Shown: positions 34,139 through 42,869, numbered from the stretch's first letter. The stretch is 64,000 nt of DNA from JANQRZ01 sp965215165 (GCA_965215165.1 CBDCCX010000006.1:2728001-2792000), one strand, 5' to 3'. The notes: generated from the sequence alone by a model not told the origin. Translations and numbers: made by a program.

Positions 34139-35169
34139 GAAGGCTGCGGATAGGAGAAGGCGGAGCCCAGGCCGGACGCCTCGGGGTCGCGCTTCTCGGC
34201 GATGCGGAGGCGGGCGCTGCGAGCGCGCGGATTCGCAGCGACCTCGGCCTCGCTCGCGGTGATCGGCTTGCGGGTGACCAGGTCCCACGGGGTGAGCAGG
34301 TGGCCGTAGAAGTCGCGCACCGGCTCGCCGTCGAAGTTGCCGTAGCGGAGGAACGTCTTGGCCCGCCGGTCCTCGAGCGAGTGGTAGGCGATGACCGCGA
34401 GCCGCCCGCCGGGCCGCAGCACGCGGAGGGCGGCCACGAGCGCGCGCTCGAGCACGGCCAGCTCGTCGTTGACCGCGATGCGGAGCGCCTGGAACACTCG
34501 GGAGAGCGTCTTGACTTCCTCGCGGTGGTAGGACGCCGCGCGGACCACCTCGGCGAGCCGGCCCGTGGTCTCGATGGGCCGGGCGGCGACGAGGGCGCGG
34601 ACGATCTTCGGCGCGCGCGGCTCCTCGCCGTAGGCACGCAAGATGTGAATCAACTCCTCTGGCTCGGCTTGGTTGACGATCTCGGCCGCCGTCACCGAGG
34701 CGTCCGTGTCCATCCGCATGTCGAGCGGCCCGTCCGCACCGTAGGCGAACCCGCGCGCGGACTGGTCGATCTGGTGCGACGACACGCCGAGGTCGAGCAG
34801 CACGCCGTCTACGGCGTCGAGGCTCGCTTCGTCGAGGAGGCGTTCGAGGTCGCCGAAGTTGCCTCGGAGGGTGCGGAACCGCCCCGCCTCGGCCTCGAGG
34901 CGCGTCTCGGCCGTGGCGAGGGCCTCCGGGTCCTGGTCGATCCCAACCACGCGGCCGGCCGTCCCGAGCGCGTCGAGCAGCGCCGCCGCGTGCCCGCCGC
35001 CGCCGAGCGTGCCGTCGACGTAGACGCCCGAGTGCTCGGTGACGAGCCCGTCGACGACCTCTTTGTATAGGACCGGCGCGTGGTAGCCCGTCGCGTAGGG
35101 CGCGGGCTGATCGGCGCGGGGCCGGCTCGGTCGGGTCATCGGTCGCGGGGTGAGAGAGGCCGTCGTCAT
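34135..35169 (-). CDS. rsmH: 16S rRNA (cytosine-1402-N4)-methyltransferase
   Basis: 344 aa (also called MraW). SAM-dependent methyltransferase: YHAPVLYKEVVDGL, VYVDGTLGGGGHAAALLDALGTAGRVVGIDQDPEAL, LLDLGVSSHQIDQSARGFAYGADGPLDMRMD, EELIHILRAYGEEPRAPKIVRALVA, SRVFQALRIAVNDELAVLERAL, LAVIAYHSLEDRRAKTFLR, ARSARLRIAEK. The start at 35169 overlaps the mraZ stop (ATGA); an in-frame ATG at 35139 is an alternative. It modifies the P-site region of the ribosome. Confidence 0.96.
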   Translation of the reverse strand: MTTASLTPRPMTRPSRPRADQPAPYATGYHAPVLYKEVVDGLVTEHSGVYVDGTLGGGGHAAALLDALGTAGRVVGIDQDPEALATAETRLEAEAGRFRTLRGNFGDLERLLDEASLDAVDGVLLDLGVSSHQIDQSARGFAYGADGPLDMRMDTDASVTAAEIVNQAEPEELIHILRAYGEEPRAPKIVRALVAARPIETTGRLAEVVRAASYHREEVKTLSRVFQALRIAVNDELAVLERALVAALRVLRPGGRLAVIAYHSLEDRRAKTFLRYGNFDGEPVRDFYGHLLTPWDLVTRKPITASEAEVAANPRARSARLRIAEKRDPEASGLGSAFSYPQPS

Positions 35170-35648
35170 GCCGAGCCTCCGGGTCGGCCGGCGGGGCGTC
35201 CGTTCGTCGTGCCCATCACGCGCTCGGCGATCTCCTCCTTGTCGGCGTCGCGGTCGCTGAGGTAGGCGTCGTACTGGGCAGGGTCCCAGACCTCGATGTG
35301 GTCGAGCGTGCCGATGACAAGGGCGGTGTCGGAGAGGTCGACTTCGAGCATCAGGTTCTTCGGAAGGACGATGCGGCCTTGCTTGTCGAGCGACACCTCC
35401 TCGGCCCAGCTGAGGGTGTCGCGGAGGAAGCGGCGAGCCTGAGAGTCGAACTGGTTGAGCGTGTCGAGCTCGTCCTCGATCTGCGCCCAGCGGTCGTTGG
35501 GGTAGAGGGCGATGCAGTTCTCGTAGCCGAGCATGGCGGTGAAGGTCTCGTCGGCCTCGGGCGTCAGGACGCGGCGCATCTTGGCCGGGATCGCCAGGCG
35601 ACCCTTCTCGTCGACCGAGTTTTCTGCGCGTCCTTTGAAGCGTGCCAT
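35166..35648 (-). CDS. mraZ: Transcriptional regulator MraZ
   Basis: 160 aa, first gene of the dcw cluster. Two AbrB-like MraZ repeats with the DxxxR signature: SVDEKGRLAIPAKMRRVLTPEADETFT (residues ~11-37) and SLDKQGRIVLPKNLMLEVDLSDTALVIG (~85-112). The C-terminal ~20 residues are Gly/Pro/Arg-rich. MraZ forms ring-shaped oligomers that bind direct repeats upstream of its own operon; the matching repeats are found 46 bp upstream of the start. Confidence 0.95.
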   Translation of the reverse strand: MARFKGRAENSVDEKGRLAIPAKMRRVLTPEADETFTAMLGYENCIALYPNDRWAQIEDELDTLNQFDSQARRFLRDTLSWAEEVSLDKQGRIVLPKNLMLEVDLSDTALVIGTLDHIEVWDPAQYDAYLSDRDADKEEIAERVMGTTNGRPAGRPGGSA

Positions 35649-35693
35649 GGGAGGTCTCTGGGCGGGCGGGGGCAGGGACCGCGTGACACGGCC

Positions 35694-35718
35694 CCCCACT
35701 TTTCCCCACCACGCCCCA
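35694..35718 (-). promoter_or_regulatory. MraZ box: three direct repeats with 10-bp spacing
   Basis: On the minus strand, three TGGGG repeats occur at exactly 10-bp intervals (plus-strand CCCCA at 35694, 35704 and 35714), each separated by 5 bp. This is the known arrangement of MraZ binding sites, located 46-70 bp before the mraZ start, so autoregulation of the cluster is expected. Confidence 0.9.
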
Positions 35719-35846
35719 AAGTAGCACGCATATACACGAATTCAAACACAAAGCCCCTATTTCGCCCGTTTGTGTGGATAAAAAAGACGAGTGCAAAGCC
35801 TTGCACATATACTATCCGTAGGATTGCCTAGCCACTAGACTGCAAA

Positions 35847-35862
35847 GTGAAAAACATTTCAC
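35847..35862. promoter_or_regulatory. Palindromic operator-like site 1 upstream of the LexA-family gene
   Basis: GTGAAA, 4 bp, TTTCAC: a perfect 6-bp inverted repeat. With site 2, 41 bp downstream, it is a candidate autoregulatory operator for the LexA-family repressor. Confidence 0.7.
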
Positions 35863-35887
35863 CTACTCAGGCTGATACCCCTGCGAG

Positions 35888-35903
35888 GTGATAATCATTT
35901 CAC
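35888..35903. promoter_or_regulatory. Palindromic operator-like site 2 upstream of the LexA-family gene
   Basis: GTGATA, 4 bp, TTTCAC: the same site with one mismatch. It lies 41 bp from site 1 (about four helical turns) and 69 bp before the start codon. Confidence 0.65.
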
Positions 35904-35972
35904 CGACCAGACTGCTGCTGCCTCACATATCTTCCGACTGCCCTTTCTCGTCCGCGTCTACGCCGCCTGCCC

Positions 35973-36620
35973 ATGCCCCCCGCCCGCCTCACCGAGCGCC
36001 AGGACAAGGCCTACGAGTTCATCCGCTCCTACGTCCGCACCGAGGGCAAGCCGCCGACGCTCAAGGAGATCGGCGCGGCCCTCTCGATCCGCTCCACGAA
36101 CGGCGTCTCGAAGCACCTCCACGCGCTCGAGCAGAAGGGCTACATCCGCCGCACGCCGAACGAGGCGCGTGGCATCTCGCTCGTCGACGCCAGCACCGAC
36201 CCCTACGCCTTCGACACGGAGGTGCCGAGCCTCCTGCTCGTCAGCCGCACCGACAGTGCCCACCCGGACCGCCTCCGCCTCCGCCCGCGCGGTGCCCTCT
36301 TCACCGACCCGCGCCTGCTCGAGCACGCCGACGAGGAGAGGTGCCTCGTCGCCCGCGCCGGCGACGACGGGATGAGCGGAGCCGGCATCCTGAAGGGGGA
36401 CTACCTCGTGATCGAAGAGGCCAACTGGCGGCGGCTCGGCAACGGGACCATCGCGGCCGTGCTGATCGGCGAGGCGCTCGTGGCGCGCGCGTTCCACATG
36501 GCGGGCAACCGCTTCCACCTCCGCCCGACCAACCGGACCTACACCGAGGAGACGTTCACGATCAAGGACCCCGACTGCCACATCATCGGCCCCGTCCGCA
36601 GCCTGATGCGACGGCTGTGA
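35973..36620 (+). CDS. LexA-family repressor with altered self-cleavage residues
   Basis: 215 aa. The N-terminal winged-helix domain is typical LexA (LTERQDKAYEFIRSYVRTEGKPPTLKEIGAALSI, then RSTNGVSKHLHALEQKGYI). The C-terminal S24-like domain has the catalytic Ser in DDGMSGAGILKGDYLVI (S135). Aligned to E. coli LexA, the cleaved Ala-Gly is replaced by Ser-Ala (S95-A96), and the catalytic Lys position reads Arg (R172, in ALVARAFHMAGN), assuming no gap. Either change would be expected to weaken RecA-stimulated autocleavage, so this may be a non-SOS LexA homologue. Two palindromes upstream suggest autoregulation. Confidence 0.85.
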   Translation: MPPARLTERQDKAYEFIRSYVRTEGKPPTLKEIGAALSIRSTNGVSKHLHALEQKGYIRRTPNEARGISLVDASTDPYAFDTEVPSLLLVSRTDSAHPDRLRLRPRGALFTDPRLLEHADEERCLVARAGDDGMSGAGILKGDYLVIEEANWRRLGNGTIAAVLIGEALVARAFHMAGNRFHLRPTNRTYTEETFTIKDPDCHIIGPVRSLMRRL

Positions 36621-36810
36621 GGAGAGTCGGTCGTAGCGCGCGGGGGAAGGGAGAAAGGAAAGGGGTTTCTATTGGGCGTGGGTGGAATGGGAGAAGCGGG
36701 AGCCTGGAGAGTCGGGAAGAGAGCCAGTCCTCACGAGCTGCGTCCTACGTTTGCGCCTGAGATCCCCCCATTCCCTCCCTGCCCCCCACGCCACACAAAC
36801 TGCCCACGCT

Positions 36811-37482
36811 CTATACATCCCCCAGCTCCAGCGCCCCGTCCACCAGACCATCGAGCGCTGCGTGCCGGTGGCTAGCGACGAGCACGATCCCGCCCTCCGC
36901 GCGGAAGCGCTCGACGAGGGCCAGGGCGGCGGCCGTGCTCTCGGTGTCGAGGCCGCGCAGGGGCTCGTCCATCAGCAGCACGCTCGGCCGGGCGACGAAG
37001 GCGGCGGCGAGCTGCGCCTTGCGCCGCATGCCGCTCGAGTAGGTTCCGATCAGGTTGGTCCGCCGCTCGTCGAGGCGGACGGCATCGAGCAGCGCCGCGA
37101 TGCGACCGGGCGAGGCGGCGTCCCACTGCCGCCGCGCGCGGAGGACCCACTCGAGGAGCTCGGTGGCGGTCAGCGCCTCCGGCAGCGCGGGCCGGTCGTG
37201 GACGATCCCGACGTGCTGGAGGTAGCGGTAGGGGTGAGCATGGATGTCGAGCGTACCCCACCGGACCTGCCCGGACGTCGGGACGGACAGCACGGTGAGC
37301 AGGCGCAGCAGCGTCGTCTTGCCCGAGCCGTTCGGCCCGACGAGACCGGTCGCGGTCCCCGGCTCGAACCGCGCCGAGAGGTCGGCCAGGACGGAAGCAC
37401 CCTGCCCGTAGCGCTTCGTGACGCGGTCCAGGGTGAGCGCCGTCTCAGGCGAAGCGGCGGCGATAGCGAAGGTCGGCAGCAT
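36811..37482 (-). CDS. ABC transporter ATP-binding protein
   Basis: 223 aa. Walker A GPNGSGKTT, Q-loop region around HVGIVHDRPAL, signature YSSGMRRK (a non-canonical LSGGQ), Walker B VLLMDEPLRGLD, and H-loop SHRH. The start at 37482 overlaps the upstream membrane gene by 38 bp; an upstream Met is possible. It is similar in size and layout to CcmA-type exporter ATPases, but no heme export genes are nearby. It pairs with the following membrane protein. Substrate unknown. Confidence 0.88.
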   Translation of the reverse strand: MLPTFAIAAASPETALTLDRVTKRYGQGASVLADLSARFEPGTATGLVGPNGSGKTTLLRLLTVLSVPTSGQVRWGTLDIHAHPYRYLQHVGIVHDRPALPEALTATELLEWVLRARRQWDAASPGRIAALLDAVRLDERRTNLIGTYSSGMRRKAQLAAAFVARPSVLLMDEPLRGLDTESTAAALALVERFRAEGGIVLVASHRHAALDGLVDGALELGDV

Positions 37483-38695
37483 AGGTGGCGAGCCAGGCGG
37501 TGACGAGGGCGAGCGCGACATCGACCCCACTCCAGAGGAGCAGATCGAGGGCGGTGACGGCGTCGGAGACGAGCGCGGCGAGGCCGAGCGCGAGCGCGAG
37601 GGGGAGCGTCCAGCGGAGGTTCACGAGCGCGCGCGTGGCGACCCATCCGGCCGGCGACTGCAGCGCGAGGTCGAAGGCGGGCGGCGCGAGCGGGGGCGCG
37701 GCCAGGCAGAAGACGGCTGCGTTCTTCGCCCCGAGGCCGAGCAGCAGGGTGCCGGCGAGCACGCTGCCCGGCGCGCCGCGAGCCAGGAGCACGAACAGCC
37801 CGAGCACGCCGAGCGCGAAGAGCCGCCCGAGCGGGAGCCGCCGGTCGAGCTGCACCAGACTCGCCCAGACGTACGGCCGGAGCGCGCGCGGTGCCCAGTA
37901 GACCGACTCCGGGCGGAGCGGCTCGCGCATCGTCTCGCGCACCCCGCCGGCGGTCAGCACCTCGACGTAGAGCGCGTTGGTCGCGTAGAAGTCGCGGTCG
38001 TACTGCGGCACGCGGCGGAGCAACCGGAGCAGCGAGTAGCCGAGCAGAACCGCCGCTGGCAGCCACGCGACGCCGGTCCGACCGGCATTCGCCAGCCACG
38101 CTGAGGTCAGAATCACCGCTGCGCTGAGCGCGAAGATGCGCGCCGATGCCAGGACCGTCGGCACCAGGCCGTGCGAGATGTGGAGACTCGCGCGCGAGTC
38201 CTTCGCCACGAGCCGCCGGTAGCGCTCGCCTCGCGCCCCCTCCTGCCACGCTTGGGAGACCGGCCCGATTCCGGTGTAGTGCTCGAACGCGTACACCCCG
38301 ACTCCGAGGACGACGAGCAGGACCTCGAGGAGCGGCCACCCGACATCCCCCACTTCGATGGTCCCCCGCTCGGTGGTCCCTACCTCGAGGGCGAGCACGA
38401 TCGGCGGGACGAGAAACGCGGCGACGACGAACCCCCAGGGCCGGGCCTGCCGAAGCAGGAGCGCGCGGGGCGACGGGTTGAGAAGCTGGAGCCAGGGCAC
38501 CGCCGCATCGGGCAGCAGGACGTGCGGCGGGGCGACCGCGAACGCGCCCGCCGCGACGAACCCGTAGCGCAGCAGCACGTCCCGCGCCGAGGCCTCGCCC
38601 ACCGCTGCGAGCGCCGCAAACAGGTACCCCACCCCGCCCACGAGCAGGACCGTTCCGATCTGCTGCCCCAGGCGATGGGCGTCGGGTCGTCTCAT
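37445..38695 (-). CDS. Polytopic membrane protein, probable permease of the adjacent ABC system
   Basis: 416 aa with about ten membrane helices spread over the chain and a hydrophilic loop between (~140-185, including FEHYTGIGPVSQAWQEGARG). No family is recognised. It is read in the same direction as the ABC ATPase with a 38-bp overlap, which is the main argument for a transporter partnership. Its start overlaps the stop of the upstream Nudix gene (TGATG). Confidence 0.7.
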   Translation of the reverse strand: MRRPDAHRLGQQIGTVLLVGGVGYLFAALAAVGEASARDVLLRYGFVAAGAFAVAPPHVLLPDAAVPWLQLLNPSPRALLLRQARPWGFVVAAFLVPPIVLALEVGTTERGTIEVGDVGWPLLEVLLVVLGVGVYAFEHYTGIGPVSQAWQEGARGERYRRLVAKDSRASLHISHGLVPTVLASARIFALSAAVILTSAWLANAGRTGVAWLPAAVLLGYSLLRLLRRVPQYDRDFYATNALYVEVLTAGGVRETMREPLRPESVYWAPRALRPYVWASLVQLDRRLPLGRLFALGVLGLFVLLARGAPGSVLAGTLLLGLGAKNAAVFCLAAPPLAPPAFDLALQSPAGWVATRALVNLRWTLPLALALGLAALVSDAVTALDLLLWSGVDVALALVTAWLATYAADLRYRRRFA

Positions 38696-39213
38696 CAGCG
38701 CAACGTGCCCAGGTACTGCACGCCGCCGGGAAACCCCGCCGCTGCATCGGCCGGCAGCCGCTCGGCCAGGCCCTCGGGGTAGAGGGTCAGGCCCGCGAGC
38801 TCCTCGAACGGGACGAAGCGGGCCGAGCGGATCAGTTGGTCGTCGCCCAGCTCCGGGTCCGAGCCGACAGCGAGGGTGCCTCCGGCGGCGGTGGCAGCGA
38901 AGTAGAACGAGACGGCGTGGAGCGGCGGCCGGACGAAGTCGAGCGCGTAGCGCAGCGGTCCGGCGCGGAGCCGCAGTCCGGTCTCCTCTTCGCCTTCGCG
39001 CACGAGGGCCTCGGCGAGCGACTCGCCGAACTCGACTGCGCCGCCGGGCGGCGTCCAGAACGGCTCGGCCTCTCCGGACTCGTCCGTGTGGATGCCGGCG
39101 TGCTCGACGAGGAGGACGGCGCTCGGCACAGGCGTGTCATTGAAGACGAGCGCTCCGACGCGGACGCGGACACGGCCTCCGTAGGCCTCGAGGGCGGCAG
39201 AACGCTCGGACAT
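38695..39213 (-). CDS. Nudix hydrolase
   Basis: 172 aa. The Nudix box is complete: GGAVEFGESLAEALVREGEEETGL (GX5EX7REXXEEXG), residues about 53-75. The surrounding WTPPG and RVRVGALVFN fit a Nudix sanitising or ADP-sugar/nucleotide hydrolase, but substrate cannot be told. It overlaps the ABC permease gene by one base, so all three genes may be translated together. Confidence 0.9.
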   Translation of the reverse strand: MSERSAALEAYGGRVRVRVGALVFNDTPVPSAVLLVEHAGIHTDESGEAEPFWTPPGGAVEFGESLAEALVREGEEETGLRLRAGPLRYALDFVRPPLHAVSFYFAATAAGGTLAVGSDPELGDDQLIRSARFVPFEELAGLTLYPEGLAERLPADAAAGFPGGVQYLGTLR

Positions 39214-39216
39214 CGG

Positions 39217-39777
39217 CTAGGGACACACCCCTCGGTAGCAGACCACAGCAGCCGGGTCGAGCGGGCGGAAGGTCATCGCCTCCCGGTCGAGAAGCCACGC
39301 CTCGGTCACCTCGTCGGCTTCGCCGTACTCGCACGAGTCCTGCTCTTGCTCGGCCTCGAACACGGCGAGGCCGATCACCCCGATGTTCTCGTCCGGCATA
39401 TCGGGGAGATAGCATCCGTCACCGATGTCGCTCACCGCTTGGAAGCGGCCGCGCTCCTGCCTCGGATCGAAGGTGAGCGCGGTAATGATGCGTTGCTCGT
39501 CGCCCCCGCTGGACGTAATCCATGCCACAGCGAGTGTGTCGCTTCGCATCCATCCCATACCGTAACCCTCCCCGAGCCGAAAACCGTTTCCTGACAGTCC
39601 AGACTTTCCCAGTGGGCCGACGAACCGCTGCCCGCGTGTGAGGGCATTCGGCGGTTCAGCCGGTGCGGCCTCTGCGGCGGGAGCTTCCGCAGCCGAACCC
39701 GGCTCCGGAGTCTCGGGCGACGAGGCACACCCGGCCAGGGTCAGGGCGAGGGCCAGCAGAAATGCGCGGTCCCTCAT
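39217..39777 (-). CDS. Putative lipoprotein of unknown function
   Basis: 186 aa. Lipoprotein signal with lipobox LAGC (Cys ~17), followed by a Glu/Ala/Pro-rich linker (residues ~18-45). The remainder has a Gly-rich GFRLGEGYGMGW and several Cys (GCYLPD, CEYGE, VVCYRGVC) that could form disulphides. No family recognised. It lies 4 bp from the Nudix start, and the next gene upstream starts just before it. Confidence 0.65.
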   Translation of the reverse strand: MRDRAFLLALALTLAGCASSPETPEPGSAAEAPAAEAAPAEPPNALTRGQRFVGPLGKSGLSGNGFRLGEGYGMGWMRSDTLAVAWITSSGGDEQRIITALTFDPRQERGRFQAVSDIGDGCYLPDMPDENIGVIGLAVFEAEQEQDSCEYGEADEVTEAWLLDREAMTFRPLDPAAVVCYRGVCP

Positions 39778-39780
39778 GGA

Positions 39781-40062
39781 CTACGGTTTCTCGAGCGCCA
39801 CGAAGTCGGCGCGCTCGCCGATGCCGGCCGAGACGGTGTTGACCACGTTGACGTTGAAGGTCTCGACCCGCTCGCGCGTCCGGTCGTAGATGGTGCCCGT
39901 GAACTCGACCTCGTCCTGGCCCTCGGCGACCTCGATGGCGTTCTCGCTCTCGGCGAAGAAGACGCCCTTGTACTCCTTGCCGCGGAAGGTCTTGACGGGG
40001 TAGGCATAGCCCTGACCCGCGACTCCGTTCAGTTCGGCTTGCTTCAGCGTGTAGATTGCCAC
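39781..40062 (-). CDS. Conserved-looking small protein of unknown function
   Basis: 93 aa, no signal peptide. Start at 40062; the stop is 4 bp from the next gene. Mixed alpha/beta with TLKQAELNGVAGQGYAYPVKTFRGKEYKGVFFAE and a beta-rich rest. It has regular codon use for this window, so it is likely real, but I cannot name it. About 180 bp of intergenic DNA separate it from the divergent monooxygenase gene. Confidence 0.5.
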   Translation of the reverse strand: MAIYTLKQAELNGVAGQGYAYPVKTFRGKEYKGVFFAESENAIEVAEGQDEVEFTGTIYDRTRERVETFNVNVVNTVSAGIGERADFVALEKP

Positions 40063-40245
40063 GGTGACCTCGTTGTTAGTCAGAGTTGTTAGTCAGACGA
40101 AACAGGGTGCACGCGCGCCGCGCCTGACAGAAACCTCTGACGGTGGCGCACCCCGCGTGCATCTGTGTCCCTACGCGAGAGCGGCGATGCGGTTCGCCCC
40201 CCTCCGAGTCTCCTTCCTACTGTTCACCTCTAGCAGCCCGGCCGA

Positions 40246-41736
40246 ATGGAAGCTCCGTCCTCCGCCACGCCGCAGCACGTCCACATCGCCATCGTCGGGA
40301 CCGGGTTCGGCGGGCTAGGGGCTGCCGTGCGGCTGCTCCAGGAGGGCTTCGACGACCTCGTCCTCTTCGAGCGCGCCGACGACGTGGGCGGCGTCTGGCG
40401 GGACAACCGCTACCCCGGTGCCGCATGCGACGTGCAGTCGCACCTCTACGCCTTCTCGTTCGCGCCGAACCCTGGGTGGTCGCGCCGGTTCGCGCCGCGC
40501 GAGGAGATCTGGCGCTACCTCCGCGACGTGGCCGAGCGCTTCGGCGTGCTCCCGCACATCCGCTTCCGGCACAACGTGCAGGGGGCGATGTGGGACGCCG
40601 AGGCGCTGCACTGGAAGCTCATGACGAGCAAGGGCTACTTCACGGCCGACCTCTTGGTGGCCGCGCCCGGAGCCCTCGCCGAGCCGCGCCTGCCCAAGCT
40701 CCCCGGCCTCGACACGTTCGGCGGGACGGTGGTCCATTCGTCGCGGTGGGACGAGCGGCTCGACGTGACCGGCAAGCGCGTGGCGATCGTGGGGACGGGG
40801 GCCTCGGCGGTCCAGCTCGTCCCGGCGCTCCAGCCCGTCGCCGAGCACCTGACCCTCTTCCAGCGGACGGCCCCGTGGGTGCTCCCGCGCCACGACCGCG
40901 CCCTCGTCGAGCGGGACCTCCTCCAGCGCTGGTCCCTGCTCCAACGCCTCGTCCGGGCCACGACCGACAGGCTCCGCACGGTCTACGGGCTGGCCTTCCG
41001 CCACCCCGCCCTCGCCCGCTTGGCGGAGCGCCTCGCCCGCCGCCACCTCCGCCGGCAGGTCGCGGACCCCGCGCTCCGCCGCGCGCTCACGCCGGACTAC
41101 CTCTTCGGCTGCAAGCGCGTGCTCCTCTCCGACGATTACTATCCGGCGCTCGCGCAGCCGAACGCGACGGTCGTGCCCGGCGGAGCCGCCGAGGTCCGCC
41201 CCGGAGCCGTCGTGGCACCGGATGGCACCGAGCACCCGGCCGACGTGCTCGTGTTCGCCACCGGGTTCTACATCCTCTCGTTCGTCCTCAAGATCCACAA
41301 CGCTGCGGGCGAGTCCCTCGCCGCCGTGTGGCGCGGGGTGCCGGCGGCGCACCTCGGCACGACGGTCCACGGCTTCCCGAACCTCTTCCTCATCCAGGGG
41401 CCGAACACCGGACACGGCTACACGTCGGTGATCCTGATGATCGAGGCCCAGGTCGAGCACGTCGTCAACGCGGCGCGGCACCTGCGGCGGCACGGCCTGG
41501 CCGCCGCCGAGCCGACCGAGGAGGCCCAGGCCCGCTTCATGGCGGACGTAGACCGGCTCGCCGAGGGAACGGTCTGGACGGCGGGCGAGTGCACCTCGTG
41601 GTACCAGGACGCGACGGGGCGCAACTCCGCGCTGTGGCCCGGCTCCGCCGCCGCCTTCCGCCGCCGCGTCGAGCCGTTCAACCCAGACGACTACCACCTC
41701 TACGCTGCCCTGGTAGCCGAGCCGCTCAACGCATGA
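40246..41736 (+). CDS. Baeyer-Villiger-type flavin monooxygenase
   Basis: 496 aa. FAD-binding Rossmann motif GTGFGGLGAAVRL near the start, DDVGGVWRDNRYPGAACD, then the Baeyer-Villiger fingerprint FGGTVVHSSRWD (FxGxxxHxxxW, residues ~161-172) followed by the NADPH Rossmann motif GTGASAVQL. ATGFY and NTGHGYTSV fit the flavin monooxygenase end. It would use NADPH and oxygen to oxidise a ketone or soft nucleophile; the substrate is unknown. Cys and Trp-rich ends match the cyclohexanone monooxygenase group. It may form an operon with the next oxidoreductase (39 bp or overlapping). Confidence 0.9.
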   Translation: MEAPSSATPQHVHIAIVGTGFGGLGAAVRLLQEGFDDLVLFERADDVGGVWRDNRYPGAACDVQSHLYAFSFAPNPGWSRRFAPREEIWRYLRDVAERFGVLPHIRFRHNVQGAMWDAEALHWKLMTSKGYFTADLLVAAPGALAEPRLPKLPGLDTFGGTVVHSSRWDERLDVTGKRVAIVGTGASAVQLVPALQPVAEHLTLFQRTAPWVLPRHDRALVERDLLQRWSLLQRLVRATTDRLRTVYGLAFRHPALARLAERLARRHLRRQVADPALRRALTPDYLFGCKRVLLSDDYYPALAQPNATVVPGGAAEVRPGAVVAPDGTEHPADVLVFATGFYILSFVLKIHNAAGESLAAVWRGVPAAHLGTTVHGFPNLFLIQGPNTGHGYTSVILMIEAQVEHVVNAARHLRRHGLAAAEPTEEAQARFMADVDRLAEGTVWTAGECTSWYQDATGRNSALWPGSAAAFRRRVEPFNPDDYHLYAALVAEPLNA

Positions 41737-41774
41737 TCGCTCGCGCGCCCTCACGACGCCTCCCCTCTTCTGTC

Positions 41775-42869
41775 ATGCCACTCGCTGCCCCGGCCCCGAC
41801 CGGTCGGCCGATGCCCGACCTCGACGACGACCTCCCGCTGCCGCCCGACGAGCGCGTCGGGTTTGCCTTAGTCGGCCTCGGGGCCTACGCCCTCGGGCAG
41901 ATCCTCCCCAACCTCGGAGCCTCGCGGCGATGCCGGCTCGCTGCCGTCGTCTCGGGCAACGCCGACAAGGCGAGGGCCGTCGCCCGCGCCCACGGCCTCG
42001 CCGACCGGCACGTCTACGACTACGAGCGCTTCGACCGGATCGCCGACGACGAAACCGTGGACGTGGTCTACGTCCTCCTCCCGAACACCATGCACCGGGC
42101 CTGGGCCGAGCGCGCCTTCGCCGCCGGCAAGCACGTCCTGTGCGAGAAGCCGATGGCCGCGACCGTCGCCGACTGCGAAGCGATGATCGCCGCCGGGCGC
42201 GACGCCGGGCGCAAGTTGATGGTCGGGTACCGCGCACAGTTCGACCCGTACAACCTCCGCGCCATCGACTTGGTGCGTGGCGAGGACCCGCAGATCGGCA
42301 CGCCGCGCTTGGTCGTCGGCAGCCACGGCCGCCTCCTCGACCTGAGCGCCACGCGCGACGGGTGGCGGGCCAAGCGGGACCTAGCCGGCGGCGGGTCGCT
42401 GTTCGACATCGGCATCTACTCGCTCAACGGCGCACGCTACCTCCTGGGCGAGGAGCCGACCGAGGTCTCGGCGCGCTTCACGCCGGGCAGCGGCCGGGCC
42501 GAGGTCGAAGTCGAGGAAGGCGTCGTATGGTCGATGGCGTTCCCGTCCGGGGCCGTGGCGAGCTGCACGTCGAGCTACCTCGTCGACGAGGTCAAGCGGC
42601 TCAGCGTCCAGGGCGACGAGGGGGAAGTCAGGCTCGACCCGGCGACGGACTACTACGTGAGGAACCTCGTCCTCACGCGCGGGCAGACGCACCGGCGCAT
42701 CGTCCTCTCCAACCCGAACCAGTTCGCCGCGATGCTCGACGAGATGGCCGAGGCCGTCCAGACCGACCGCGAGCCGCAGACGCCGGGGGCCGAAGGGCTG
42801 CGCGACGTCCGCATCATGGAGGCGATCTACGCGTCCGCTGCGTCCGGGCGGCCCGTCTTGCTGAAGTGA
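41775..42869 (+). CDS. GFO/IDH/MocA-family oxidoreductase (glucose-fructose oxidoreductase-like)
   Basis: 364 aa. NAD(P)-binding FALVGLGAYALGQILPNL, then VSGNADKARAVARAHG, DVVYVLLPNTMHRAWAERAF, KHVLCEKPMAATVADCEAMI (the EKP motif), VGYRAQFDPYNLRAI and GGGSLFDIGIYSLNGARYLLGEEP. These are the typical features of glucose-fructose oxidoreductase-like enzymes acting on sugars or inositols. The start at 41775 is chosen; an in-frame ATG at 41733 overlaps the stop of the monooxygenase gene (ATGA) and could be used if the two are coupled. No signal peptide. Confidence 0.92.
   Translation: MPLAAPAPTGRPMPDLDDDLPLPPDERVGFALVGLGAYALGQILPNLGASRRCRLAAVVSGNADKARAVARAHGLADRHVYDYERFDRIADDETVDVVYVLLPNTMHRAWAERAFAAGKHVLCEKPMAATVADCEAMIAAGRDAGRKLMVGYRAQFDPYNLRAIDLVRGEDPQIGTPRLVVGSHGRLLDLSATRDGWRAKRDLAGGGSLFDIGIYSLNGARYLLGEEPTEVSARFTPGSGRAEVEVEEGVVWSMAFPSGAVASCTSSYLVDEVKRLSVQGDEGEVRLDPATDYYVRNLVLTRGQTHRRIVLSNPNQFAAMLDEMAEAVQTDREPQTPGAEGLRDVRIMEAIYASAASGRPVLLK

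Larger units (their letters stand above)
35649..35972. promoter_or_regulatory. Divergent regulatory region between mraZ and the LexA-family gene
   Basis: This 324-bp region is unusually AT-rich (roughly 35740-35910) compared with its surroundings. It contains the MraZ boxes (35694-35718), two palindromic operator-like sites (35847 and 35888) and no gene. It must carry promoters for the dcw cluster (minus) and the LexA-family gene (plus). Confidence 0.85.

Noticed and set aside
40143..42869. Single frame spanning from 40143 through the oxidoreductase
   Set aside because: Its first part is a shadow of the Baeyer-Villiger monooxygenase in another frame; only the part from 41775 matches a family.
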